From contig CANNMA010000005.1 of assembly GCA_947505805.1 (NCBI GenBank), forward strand, positions 1 to 34,373: DNA of 34,373 nucleotides, read 5' to 3'. Made by a program: the position numbers and the translations under genes. This DNA comes from a bacterium (GTDB lineage: Bacteria > Babelota > Babeliae > Babelales > CAIQNR01). The notes beneath the pieces are model-generated. The model did not search any database and was not told the DNA's origin. It saw only the letters and a program-made list of their open reading frames with translations. How positions within the stretch are numbered: the stretch's first letter is position 1; each line of letters starts with the position of its first letter. Positions 7,710-15,241 of this stretch are shown here, piece after piece.

Positions 7710-8816
7710 ATGAACACAAAAAAACTATTAACTATTGCTCTGTTAAGCGCAACCGCAACAACAGCATTTTCAGCAAGTCAACCAAAAGGTTCTGGGCTAT
7801 TTTCTGGAGTCTTTGACAGATTCAAAACAGCTGCACCAGCTACTCCTGCTTCTGAACAACCAAAATCAGCTGCTACCGAAAAACCTACTCCTACATCACC
7901 ATCTGAACAACCAAAGACAGCAACAGCTTCTGAACAACCAGCTCCAACTCCTGCTCCACAACTAGTTCATGCAAAACGCGCAGAAACTACTTCAACACAA
8001 ACTGAACCGATTGAGCCGACTGTTTTTGTTGAAGAAAAAGTAATAGTTAGAGAAATAGTTATTGAAAGACCACAAACTCTTGATCAAGCAAAAGCACGCG
8101 TTTGTAGAGAAAGAACACAACAAGTTGAATACCTTACCCATAAATTTGTGGATGATTATTTAACCAAATTTACTGAACTTAGAGACAATGAAAGGCTTGT
8201 TGAAAAACTACAAAAACAGTTAAGCCACAACAACCCCACACAACAAACATCTCTTTCTGCTGCTGCCCTTGCAGCTATGAGTCCTCGCAGTCGCTTATGG
8301 GCAATCCCTCAAGCAATCGGAGCGGGTGTTTGCTTTAAAAAAGCGCATGAAGCATTTGAAGCTGCTGCTGAACTCCCTGCTAGAGCAAAATCAAATGGAA
8401 CAGTTAGAGATTTTGTAACTAAATTTTCTGAAAACATCTGTGATAAATTAGGTCATATTTTCAGTACAAATCCACTTGGATACGGAGCACTTGCTGCTGC
8501 AGGTGCTTACCTTGCATGGAGATCGGGAGACAACCTTTTAGATTGGTACGAGGACAGTGCTGCTTTTAAAGCACATAATGAACTTCATGCACAATCAAAA
8601 AAAGCTATTGAAACCTTAACTGCTACCGAAACAGCTGCTGAACTTAAAAAAGATCATTTACCGCAAGTAAAAGAACTTCTTAACAAAGTACAATCAGCAA
8701 AACAGTACCTTGGCCATGTGAGCAAAGCTGAGCAAGAAGCGTTCAAAGTTAAAGAAGATGAACTTCTTAAAACACTCAAAGAAGCTGGCTATGCTCCAGA
8801 ATTTGTTAAAGCTTAA
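7710..8816 (+). CDS. Exported Ala/Pro-rich protein, function unknown
   Basis: Not recognised. From the ATG at 7710 the product is 368 aa. The earlier in-frame ATG at 7683 is rejected because AGGAGG lies 8 nt before 7710. Residues 1-21 form a signal peptide (MNTKKLLTIALLSATATTAF). Residues 35-75 are a low-complexity linker with repeats of the type SEQPKSA / SEQPKTA. The middle and C-terminal parts are charged and helical with coiled-coil character. One hydrophobic stretch near residues 250-265 (ALAAAGAYLAWRSG) could contact a membrane. This layout fits an envelope or host-interface protein. It stands alone; a strong hairpin follows it, just before argS. Confidence 0.75.
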   Translation: MNTKKLLTIALLSATATTAFSASQPKGSGLFSGVFDRFKTAAPATPASEQPKSAATEKPTPTSPSEQPKTATASEQPAPTPAPQLVHAKRAETTSTQTEPIEPTVFVEEKVIVREIVIERPQTLDQAKARVCRERTQQVEYLTHKFVDDYLTKFTELRDNERLVEKLQKQLSHNNPTQQTSLSAAALAAMSPRSRLWAIPQAIGAGVCFKKAHEAFEAAAELPARAKSNGTVRDFVTKFSENICDKLGHIFSTNPLGYGALAAAGAYLAWRSGDNLLDWYEDSAAFKAHNELHAQSKKAIETLTATETAAELKKDHLPQVKELLNKVQSAKQYLGHVSKAEQEAFKVKEDELLKTLKEAGYAPEFVKA

Positions 8817-8871
8817 CCATTGATAAGCGGATAAAACGCTTACAGTTGATTAACAATCACTAATGACATAT

Positions 8872-8925
8872 AAGCCTTTTTAACGTATACTAAACAAACG
8901 CTTTAGTATCTTTAAAAAGGCTTTT
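8872..8925 (+). promoter_or_regulatory. Hairpin before argS covering its RBS
   Basis: An outer 12-bp perfect stem (8872-8883 with 8912-8923) is followed, across a small internal loop, by an inner 8-bp stem (8887-8894 with 8902-8909) and a 7-base loop. The right arm contains AAAAAGG, the only Shine-Dalgarno candidate for the argS ATG at 8929, and TTTT follows the arm. It can be read as the terminator of the exported-protein gene or as an attenuator that hides the argS ribosome-binding site. The structure is seen directly; the role is inferred. Confidence 0.7.
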
Positions 8926-8928
8926 CCT

Positions 8929-10566
8929 ATGACAACTATCCAAGCATTGCGCGCTCGTTTTTATGGTTTTCTACAAACCAATTTTTCTCTTTCTGAACTC
9001 CCTAACATAGAGTTCGCTTTAAATACCGATCCTGATAAACAGCAGTTTGGTGATATCACCTCAAACGCTGCAATGGTTCTTGCAAAAAAACTTAAGAAAA
9101 ATCCGCGCGAAGTGGCTACCATAATTTCATCACATTTTTCTGACCCTTCACTACAAAAAATAGAAATTGCGGGGCCTGGTTTTTTGAACATCTTTTTAAC
9201 GCAAGAAGCGTTTAAAACAATTGCTCAAGAACTTTTTATAGAAAAAGATAATTACTTTCAAATTGATGAACCACACGGGATATGGAACATAGAGTTTGTC
9301 AGCGCAAACCCAACAGGACCGCTCCATTTAGGCCATGGCCGTGGAGGTATTATTGGTGACGTACTCAGTAACGTGATGAATTTTTTAGGTTATAAAATCG
9401 GCACTGAACATTACATCAATGATGCTGGTGTTCAAATGAACAAGTTGGGAATGTCTTTACATATTCGCTGTAAGCAGCTTTGTGGCGAGGCGATCGATTT
9501 ACCTGAAGAATCATACAAAGGTGAATACCTTGTTGCATTAGCGCAGCAATGCATTGATGAAAACGGCAAACAAGTCATTGAACAACCTGATTCATTTTTT
9601 ATTGAGTATGGCTATAAACATCTTTTAGCGCTCTTACAAAAGACTCTCGGTTCATACGGCATTACGTTTGACACCTGGTTTTCAGAAAAAACATTACATC
9701 CCCATGCTATTCAAGAAGCGCTTGCAACACTTGCAAAAAACAACAAAACATACGAAAAAGACGGAGCCTTGTGGTTTAGGTCAACTGAATACGGAGACGA
9801 TAAAGATCGCGTTTTAAAAAAAGCAGATGGAACTTTTACCTATGTTTCTGCCGATGCTGCCTACTTACTGAACAAATCAAATCGTGGCTTTACTCGACTC
9901 ATTTTTGTTCTTGGGCAAGACCATGATAGTTACCCGCGCCGACTTGAAGGAATTCGCCAAGCACTTGGACTGACCGATATACAACTAGAATGCATTATCT
10001 ATCAACTTGTTTCATTAAAAGAAGATGGCCAACAACTCAGAATGTCAAAACGAGCAGGTCGTATTATTGGACTTGGTGACATTATTGAAGAAGTGGGACC
10101 TGATGTTGCACGTTTTTTTTATCTTAACCGTAAAGCTGATGCCCATTTGGAATTTGATGTTGCACTTGCTTTAAAACAGACTGATGAAAATCCTGTCTAC
10201 TATTTGCAGTATGCATACGTTCGAACCAATGCAATTTTAGAACGCACTAAAGACCACACTGAACTACTGGATATCAATCCAGAAGATGCTGAACATCTTG
10301 GACAGGCTGAACAGCTACTTCTTAAGAAAATAGCTTTTTTGAAAGACCTGTTAGTTGATATCAGTGAAAATTATCAGGTACACCTTTTGACCTACTATCT
10401 CCTTGAACTTGCGCATCTGTTTCATAACTATTACCACCACAATCGCGTTATTGAACCTGAATCGGTTGGTCAAAGCCGGGCCCGACTCCTTTTAATTATT
10501 TTGGTAAAAGACACCTTTGAACGATGCCTTAAGCTTATGGGGATCACCAGACCTGAAAAAATGTAA
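8929..10566 (+). CDS. argS: Arginyl-tRNA synthetase
   Basis: This class I synthetase charges tRNA-Arg. Domains in order: an N-terminal Add-1 domain (residues 1-110); a Rossmann catalytic core with SANPTGPLHLGHGRG, where HLGH at 133-136 is the HIGH motif and the SANPTGP context is typical of ArgRS; and RMSKR at 371-375 in the KMSKS position. The core ends in a DALR anticodon-binding domain (from about 430, with YYLQYAYVRTN just before). At 545 aa it is full length. The ATG at 8929 lies immediately after the hairpin at 8872-8925, whose right arm contains the likely Shine-Dalgarno. The next gene, tsf, is 129 bp downstream. Confidence 0.97.
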   Translation: MTTIQALRARFYGFLQTNFSLSELPNIEFALNTDPDKQQFGDITSNAAMVLAKKLKKNPREVATIISSHFSDPSLQKIEIAGPGFLNIFLTQEAFKTIAQELFIEKDNYFQIDEPHGIWNIEFVSANPTGPLHLGHGRGGIIGDVLSNVMNFLGYKIGTEHYINDAGVQMNKLGMSLHIRCKQLCGEAIDLPEESYKGEYLVALAQQCIDENGKQVIEQPDSFFIEYGYKHLLALLQKTLGSYGITFDTWFSEKTLHPHAIQEALATLAKNNKTYEKDGALWFRSTEYGDDKDRVLKKADGTFTYVSADAAYLLNKSNRGFTRLIFVLGQDHDSYPRRLEGIRQALGLTDIQLECIIYQLVSLKEDGQQLRMSKRAGRIIGLGDIIEEVGPDVARFFYLNRKADAHLEFDVALALKQTDENPVYYLQYAYVRTNAILERTKDHTELLDINPEDAEHLGQAEQLLLKKIAFLKDLLVDISENYQVHLLTYYLLELAHLFHNYYHHNRVIEPESVGQSRARLLLIILVKDTFERCLKLMGITRPEKM

Positions 10567-10695
10567 TCCCTTCATCAGTTAGATTTGCGCAAAAATCTCA
10601 CTTTTGGCACACTTACATTTCACATGTTCTTATATGAAAAATAAAAACTATAACACTCTGTCATAAAACAAATGACCAGAACAGGAGCAAACGAT

Positions 10696-11298
10696 ATGTC
10701 AAAAATATCATTAGACGATATTCAAAAATTACGTGAAATGACCAGCATGGGTATGATGGACTGCAAAAAGGCCCTTACTGAAGCTGAAGGGAACTTTGAA
10801 AAAGCAATTGAACTTCTTCGTAAACGAGGAGCTGCAGTTGCTGCTAAACGTGGTGATAACGAAACCGCTCAAGGAATCGTCCACGCGTACATTCATCCAG
10901 GTTCAACAGTCGGTGTACTTGTTGAAATCAACTGCGAAACAGACTTTGTAGCTCGTAACGATGAATTCAAAAAATTTGCTCAAGATGTGTGTATGCATAT
11001 TGCAGCAATGAAGCCTTTGTATATTTCTTCAGCAGATGTTGACCAAGCATGGGTTGCAAAAGAAAAAGACGTCATTATTGCACAAATTAAACATGACGGT
11101 AAAACAAAAGAAGAATTTATTGAAAAAGTTCTTGAAGGCAGAATGCAAAAAGTTCTTGGCGAAGTTTGTTTGCTCGATCAAAAATTTGTCAAAAACGACA
11201 AATTAACCACACAACAAGTTATGCAAGAACTAATCGGTAAAATGGGTGAAAGCATCAAAATCAGACGCTTTGCTCGTTATGAAATTGGATTATATTAA
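10696..11298 (+). CDS. tsf: Elongation factor Ts (short form)
   Basis: EF-Ts exchanges GDP for GTP on EF-Tu. The N-terminal UBA-like domain is clear (VKxLR-type segment LRKRGAAVAAKR at about residues 42-53), as is the signature CETDFVARNDEF at about residues 80-91, which contacts EF-Tu. The start at 10696 is preferred over 10672 because AGGAG lies 9-13 nt upstream; this gives 200 aa. That is shorter than the roughly 280 aa of E. coli and resembles the compact form known in Thermus, with one instead of two core subdomains. rpsB, the usual upstream neighbour, is not here. frr follows after 24 nt, so the pair is probably one operon, and pyrH is missing between them. Confidence 0.95.
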   Translation: MSKISLDDIQKLREMTSMGMMDCKKALTEAEGNFEKAIELLRKRGAAVAAKRGDNETAQGIVHAYIHPGSTVGVLVEINCETDFVARNDEFKKFAQDVCMHIAAMKPLYISSADVDQAWVAKEKDVIIAQIKHDGKTKEEFIEKVLEGRMQKVLGEVCLLDQKFVKNDKLTTQQVMQELIGKMGESIKIRRFARYEIGLY

Positions 11299-11322
11299 TC
11301 TTCCTTGTAGAAAGGTACCAGC

Positions 11323-11910
11323 ATGGCAGAATTTGTACTTGTTGAAGGCCAAATAAAGCAGTTTGAAGATCACGTAACACAGGAAATGGCAAAGCCAATC
11401 AAACACTTTGAACATGAACTTCTAGGCATTCGTACAGGAAGAGCACATCCTTCTATGGTTGAAGATATTAAGGTTCAATGCTACGGCGGAACTGCTGAAA
11501 TGACGATCAAAAGTCTTGGTTCAGTCAGCACCCCAGATGCACGCCTTATCATCATCCAACCATGGGACCAAGGAACGATCATAGACATTGAACGCGCACT
11601 CAAAGAATCTGACTTAGGACTTACTCCTCAGCAAGATGGAGCAGTGCTACGTTTGGTTCTTCCTGATATGAGCGCTACCCGTCGTGAAGAACTCGTTAAA
11701 CTTTTAAGTAAAAAGTTAGAAGAATCACGCGTTGGAATTCGTAATGTCCGTAAAATTTTTCATAATCTCATTAGAGACACTGAAAAAGAAAAAGACATTT
11801 CAGAAGATTTTGCAAAGCGACTTAATGACTCACTTCAAAAATTAACCGATAAATCTATCAAATTTGTCGAAGATTTAAGTGCGAAAAAAGAAACTGCGCT
11901 AAAATCATAA
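11323..11910 (+). CDS. frr: Ribosome recycling factor
   Basis: RRF, together with EF-G, splits post-termination ribosomes. The 195-aa product shows the conserved blocks LLGIRTGRAHPSMVEDI (residues 30-46), a central domain II (YGG, then SVSTPDARLIIIQPWD), and the C-terminal helix with RREELVKLLSKKLEESRVGIRNVR split by short spacers. The length is a few residues above the usual 185. AGAAAGG lies about 10 nt before the ATG. It follows tsf closely and is followed, 79 nt after its stop, by tRNA-Lys. The short T-run after the stop codon has no hairpin, so no terminator is evident. Confidence 0.96.
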   Translation: MAEFVLVEGQIKQFEDHVTQEMAKPIKHFEHELLGIRTGRAHPSMVEDIKVQCYGGTAEMTIKSLGSVSTPDARLIIIQPWDQGTIIDIERALKESDLGLTPQQDGAVLRLVLPDMSATRREELVKLLSKKLEESRVGIRNVRKIFHNLIRDTEKEKDISEDFAKRLNDSLQKLTDKSIKFVEDLSAKKETALKS

Positions 11911-11929
11911 TTTTTTGAGTTCTCTAACG

Positions 11930-11957
11930 TTTACTTTATCAAATGGTCTGCTACAAT
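11930..11957 (+). promoter_or_regulatory. Putative sigma-70 promoter of the tRNA-tig unit
   Basis: TTTACT at 11930-11935 and TACAAT at 11952-11957 are separated by 16 bp and would start transcription about 25 nt before tRNA-Lys. An imperfect inverted repeat (ATCAAATG ... CATTTGAT, 11938-11974) surrounds the -10 element and might be an operator. The promoter call rests on sequence similarity only. Confidence 0.5.
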
Positions 11958-11989
11958 AAAGACTCATTTGATGGGAAACGCTGTGAGAC

Positions 11990-12065
11990 GGGCCGTTAGC
12001 TCAATCGGTAGAGCAACAGACTCTTAATCTGCAGGTTGTTGGTTCGATTCCAACACGGCCCACCA
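11990..12065 (+). tRNA. tRNA-Lys (anticodon CTT)
   Basis: A complete 76-nt cloverleaf. The acceptor stem is GGGCCGT / ACGGCCC, and the D-arm stem is GCTC / GAGC. The anticodon stem has one mismatched end pair, and the loop CTCTTAA places CTT at 12023-12025. The T-loop is TTCGATT, the discriminator base is A, and the CCA end is encoded. It reads AAG codons. It lies 13 nt upstream of tRNA-Leu, so the two are almost certainly co-transcribed. Confidence 0.97.
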
Positions 12066-12077
12066 AAAAAAATTTGT

Positions 12078-12162
12078 GCGAGAGTGGCGAAATTGGTAGA
12101 CGCGCTGGACTTAGGATCCAGTTCTTTACGGAGTGGGGGTTCAAGTCCCTCCTCTCGCACCA
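12078..12162 (+). tRNA. tRNA-Leu (anticodon TAG)
   Basis: An 85-nt type II tRNA with a long variable arm. The acceptor stem is GCGAGAG / CTCTCGC. The anticodon stem is CTGGA / TCCAG with loop CTTAGGA, which puts TAG at 12112-12114. The T-loop TTCAAGT and an encoded CCA are present. It reads CUA and related leucine codons. Only 17 nt separate its CCA from the tig start codon, and that gap contains the tig Shine-Dalgarno. Confidence 0.97.
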
Positions 12163-12179
12163 AAAAAAAAGGAGATCGC

Positions 12180-13499
12180 ATGGAAACGTTGGGAACGCCA
12201 TCAAGTCTTTCATTCTCCCTCAAGCAAAGTAGCCCTCAGTTCGGCTACGTCACTATTACCATACCCCGTTTATTCGTTGAAAAATTATACGCAGAAGCGT
12301 CTCAGGAACAAAAAACTGGATCTCATGTGTATGGCTTTTCTCGTGGAAACGCACCCATTTCTTATATTGAACAAAACTTCCAACCTCATTTACTTGAACA
12401 CATAAAAGAGTTCTTTTTTAAATATTTTGTCATTCAATGTCTTTACAAAGAATTACAAGATAAAAAAATCTTTTTTGCAGAAGAGCCTCGCTTGACTGAT
12501 ATTGTAGTAACACCTCACGAAGATGCGACGTATACATTCTCATTAACTCTTGCACAGCCAATTTTACTACAAGGATGGAAGCGACTTCCATTTAAAGCGC
12601 CAAAGCGAAAAAACTATAAAGATCTTGATCGGCAAGTTGAAAATTTTTTAAAAGAAGAAATCGAAATCTTCAAAAAAACATCTTCCTCATCTATCGCAAT
12701 TGGTGATTGGATCAATTTTACTGTCAGCCTTCTTAATAAAAATCTTGAACCTTTGCTCCATCCCATTACCGAAGAATTATGGCTCAAAATTGGTGGCGAA
12801 GAAATTGATAACTCATTTCAATCTCTTTTTTTAGGTAAAAAAGTAGGTGATGCATTTGTGACCAATCATAGTGCTCTTCAAGAATATTTTAGTACCCATC
12901 TTGATACGCATTATCAATTTTTAATTACGATAGCTGATCATCTTTCAGGTTCACATTTTTGTATTGATTATTTTAAAAAACATTTTCGTATTAAAAGCTC
13001 AAAAGAACTCCATCAAAAATGTATTGAAGTGTTTTCATATAGAAATGATATCTCTCAACGACGAGCAACTTCAGAAGACGCACTAAGACTACTTCTTTCA
13101 AAACATAACCTCACTATTCCGTCTCATTTAGTGCTTAGACAAGAAAAGGCACTTCTTGAAATGATTCATGATCAACCTGATTACAATGTCTATAAAACGC
13201 AACAAGACTTTAAAGAAAAAATTAGATTGCTTGCAGAAAAACAACTAAAGGAAAATTTAGTTATTCAACAGCTCGCTTTTTTTGAAAACCTTGAAGTAAC
13301 TAAAGAAGATATAAAGTACTATCTCAATCTCTTAAATCGACAAAGAACAAGTGAATTTATTTACTTTCAGCCACCTACAACTCGTTTTATGGGAAAAGAA
13401 ACTCCCATTTCGGCTGCAATTATGGCACAATGCTGTTTAAGAGAAAAAACATTAAATCACGCCATTTATCATTTTACGAAACAAAAACAAAAACCATGA
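12180..13499 (+). CDS. tig: Divergent trigger factor chaperone
   Basis: Trigger factor binds the ribosome exit site and shields nascent chains. The 439-aa product is divergent but has the right plan. An N-terminal ribosome-binding domain contains VYGFSRGNAPISYIEQNF (about residues 49-66), equivalent to the GFRxGKxP loop although the usual FRK is FSR. A middle segment with IAIGDWINFTVSL corresponds to the FKBP-like domain. A long helical C-terminal arm contains EDALRLLLSKHNLTIPSHLV. The true start is 12180, preceded by AAAAGGAG; the open frame running back through the tRNAs is not coding. It overlaps trxB by 4 bp (ATGA). Assignment rests on remembered family motifs, and the low conservation keeps it below certainty. 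Confidence 0.8.
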   Translation: METLGTPSSLSFSLKQSSPQFGYVTITIPRLFVEKLYAEASQEQKTGSHVYGFSRGNAPISYIEQNFQPHLLEHIKEFFFKYFVIQCLYKELQDKKIFFAEEPRLTDIVVTPHEDATYTFSLTLAQPILLQGWKRLPFKAPKRKNYKDLDRQVENFLKEEIEIFKKTSSSSIAIGDWINFTVSLLNKNLEPLLHPITEELWLKIGGEEIDNSFQSLFLGKKVGDAFVTNHSALQEYFSTHLDTHYQFLITIADHLSGSHFCIDYFKKHFRIKSSKELHQKCIEVFSYRNDISQRRATSEDALRLLLSKHNLTIPSHLVLRQEKALLEMIHDQPDYNVYKTQQDFKEKIRLLAEKQLKENLVIQQLAFFENLEVTKEDIKYYLNLLNRQRTSEFIYFQPPTTRFMGKETPISAAIMAQCCLREKTLNHAIYHFTKQKQKP

Positions 13500-14440
13500 A
13501 ACATGACTCAACCGCTGTACACAATCTTATTATCATCGGTTCTGGACCAGCAGGCTTAACTGCAGCACTCTATGCATCACGCGCCTTTATCAAACCAATA
13601 GTCATTGAAGGTAGTAAACCAGGTGGACAACTCATGGGTACAACTTTCATTGAAAATTGGCCGGGACACAAAAGTATCTTAGGACCAGAACTCATGATGC
13701 TGAAGCGAGAGCAAGCTGAACATTTTGGGGCACAATTTGTCTCAGGCACAGTCACTTCAGTCAATTTTTCAGAGCGACCTTTTACCCTTATAACTTCTCG
13801 AAATGAAACATATCGTTGCAATTCAGTCATCATAGCAACAGGAGCGTCTGCAAACACCCTAGGATGCCCAGGAGAGCAAGATTATTGGGGAAAAGGAGTA
13901 AGTACTTGCGCTGTATGCGATGGTGCATTTTACCCTGAAAAAAAGGTTGTTATTGTTGGTGGTGGTGATACCGCCATGGAACAAGCACTTTTTATGAGCA
14001 AAATAACGTCAGATATAACAATCGTTCACCTACTTGATAAGCTGACAGCTTCCCCTGTTATGCAACAAAGAGTTATAGAAAAAGATTTTATAAAAATAGT
14101 CTATTCAAGTACGGTAACTGCTATTACAGGAAACGAAGGCCATCCTACTGGTGCAACCATCACTGACCAAATCAGCAAAGAAGAGACTTTTTTACCCCTT
14201 GATGTTCTTTTTCTTGCCATCGGTCAAAAGCCAAATACTGCGCCTTTTGAAGGGCAACTTAAGCTTGAAAAATATGGCTATATCAGTGTTACCAATGGTA
14301 CCAATACCTCTTGCCCTGGCGTATTTGTTGCTGGCGATGTTGCTGACTACCGATATCGCCAAGCAATCGTCTCTGCCGGGTCTGGATGCATGGCGGCACT
14401 CGATGCACAGCGGTATCTTGAACTAAATAGCTTTCTATAA
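13496..14440 (+). CDS. trxB: Thioredoxin reductase
   Basis: This FAD enzyme transfers electrons from NADPH to thioredoxin. From the ATG at 13496 it is 314 aa, the normal length. Visible motifs are the FAD-binding GSGPAG (15-20), the redox-active CAVC pair at C138 and C141 in the context CAVCDGAFYP, the NADPH-binding GGGDTA (155-160), and the C-terminal second FAD motif FVAGDVAD. The start codon overlaps the tig stop (ATGA), so translation is coupled. The longer in-frame version beginning at 13430 would run through tig coding sequence and is rejected. No terminator is evident before rpmH, 76 nt downstream. Confidence 0.97.
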   Translation: MKHDSTAVHNLIIIGSGPAGLTAALYASRAFIKPIVIEGSKPGGQLMGTTFIENWPGHKSILGPELMMLKREQAEHFGAQFVSGTVTSVNFSERPFTLITSRNETYRCNSVIIATGASANTLGCPGEQDYWGKGVSTCAVCDGAFYPEKKVVIVGGGDTAMEQALFMSKITSDITIVHLLDKLTASPVMQQRVIEKDFIKIVYSSTVTAITGNEGHPTGATITDQISKEETFLPLDVLFLAIGQKPNTAPFEGQLKLEKYGYISVTNGTNTSCPGVFVAGDVADYRYRQAIVSAGSGCMAALDAQRYLELNSFL

Positions 14441-14516
14441 CTTGAAAAAAGCTGATTATTACCTTAGACTAGAATTCAATCCTAAAAAATGAAAATTAAT
14501 CACTGGAGAACCCACA

Positions 14517-14663
14517 ATGTCAATTACTTTTTTTAAAAAGAGCAAGAAAAAACGAAATAGAAAACATGGTTTTCGTAAAAGAATGTCTACCCGTTGGGGC
14601 AGAAAAATAATAGCTCGTCGTAGAGCAAAAGGACGCACGCGTTTAGCCGTTCGTGCTGATTAG
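14517..14663 (+). CDS. rpmH: Ribosomal protein bL34
   Basis: A 48-aa basic protein with the bL34 signature [10 protein letters not shown] (residues 17-26), followed by [18 protein letters not shown]. The N-terminus is a few residues longer than the common MKRTF start. GGAG lies 8-11 nt before the ATG. It heads the conserved rpmH-rnpA-yidD cluster. It is very short but certain from its signature. Confidence 0.97.
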   Translation: MSITFFKKSKKKRNRKHGFRKRMSTRWGRKIIARRRAKGRTRLAVRAD

Positions 14664-14670
14664 TACTTTG

Positions 14671-15000
14671 ATGTGGCCGGGTAAAAAAATTTCTTCCTTT
14701 ACTCGTCAAGAAGTGTCACAACTTTTTGCTCGAGTATCTCCAAAGGTAAAAGTATCCGGCCTTCGTATTTTACGAGCTCCTGCAACTTTAGAATTCGGTC
14801 GAATTCTTATCGTTACTCCACGTAGAGTGGGAACTGCCCCTGAACGTAATCTCGTTCGTCGTCGCATTAAATCAATATTTAGAGAACAAAAACTCTATCA
14901 ACGCCGTTATGACTGTATTGCTCTGGTAGGACGTGATGCTACTGCTATGTCATATCAAGAACTATTGCGATATTTACTTCTTGCGCTTACATGCGCATAA
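14671..15000 (+). CDS. rnpA: Ribonuclease P protein component
   Basis: RnpA is the protein subunit of RNase P, which trims the 5' ends of tRNAs. The 109-aa product has the family hallmark RNLVRRRIKSIFRE (about residues 58-71) and the upstream central-cleft segment RILIVTPRRVG. The ATG at 14671 gives the usual N-terminus (WPGKKISSFTRQEV). A GTG at 14653, overlapping rpmH, is an alternative, and neither start has a clear Shine-Dalgarno, so coupling to rpmH translation is likely. The gene follows rpmH by 7 nt and overlaps yidD by 10 nt. Confidence 0.93.
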   Translation: MWPGKKISSFTRQEVSQLFARVSPKVKVSGLRILRAPATLEFGRILIVTPRRVGTAPERNLVRRRIKSIFREQKLYQRRYDCIALVGRDATAMSYQELLRYLLLALTCA

Positions 15001-15182
15001 TTCCACAGATTCTTATTTCACTCATTCAATTTATCAGAAATCCTCTTTTTGGCCCTGCTGTCTGTTTTTTTAAACCTTCATGCACTGTCTTTGCTTGTGA
15101 GCAGCTTCAAAAAGAATCTCTTGCCAAAGCTCTTCTTGCTATAGGAAAACGATTGATTGCTTGCAACCCCTTTACAAAATAA
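14991..15182 (+). CDS. yidD: YidD membrane insertion efficiency factor
   Basis: A 63-aa protein of the YidD family, which assists YidC-dependent membrane insertion. It has the family pattern of an amphipathic N-terminus (LISLIQFIRNPLFGP), then C-x-x-x-P-S-C (CFFKPSC, about residues 25-31), then a C-terminal RLIACNPF. The usual glycine-rich end is missing, so it is slightly truncated. It overlaps rnpA, as in many bacteria, but yidC does not follow here; the next gene is an unrelated exported protein. Confidence 0.88.
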   Translation: MRIIPQILISLIQFIRNPLFGPAVCFFKPSCTVFACEQLQKESLAKALLAIGKRLIACNPFTK

Positions 15183-15241
15183 GGTTTCATTTGTAAGGCT
15201 ATTCATTCATATCCTCTGCTCTTTAGAAAAAAGGAGAAGCA

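Noticed and set aside
10581-10598. Terminator after argS (AGATTT ... AAATCT)
   Set aside because: The stem is only 6 bp, A/T-rich and not followed by a T-run.
11996-12223. Open frames overlapping the two tRNAs on both strands
   Set aside because: They cross the tRNA cloverleafs, and the plus-strand one only becomes coding at the tig start at 12180, which has its own Shine-Dalgarno.
14441-14660. Possible replication origin near rpmH
   Set aside because: There is no dnaA gene and no cluster of TTATNCACA boxes in this spacer.
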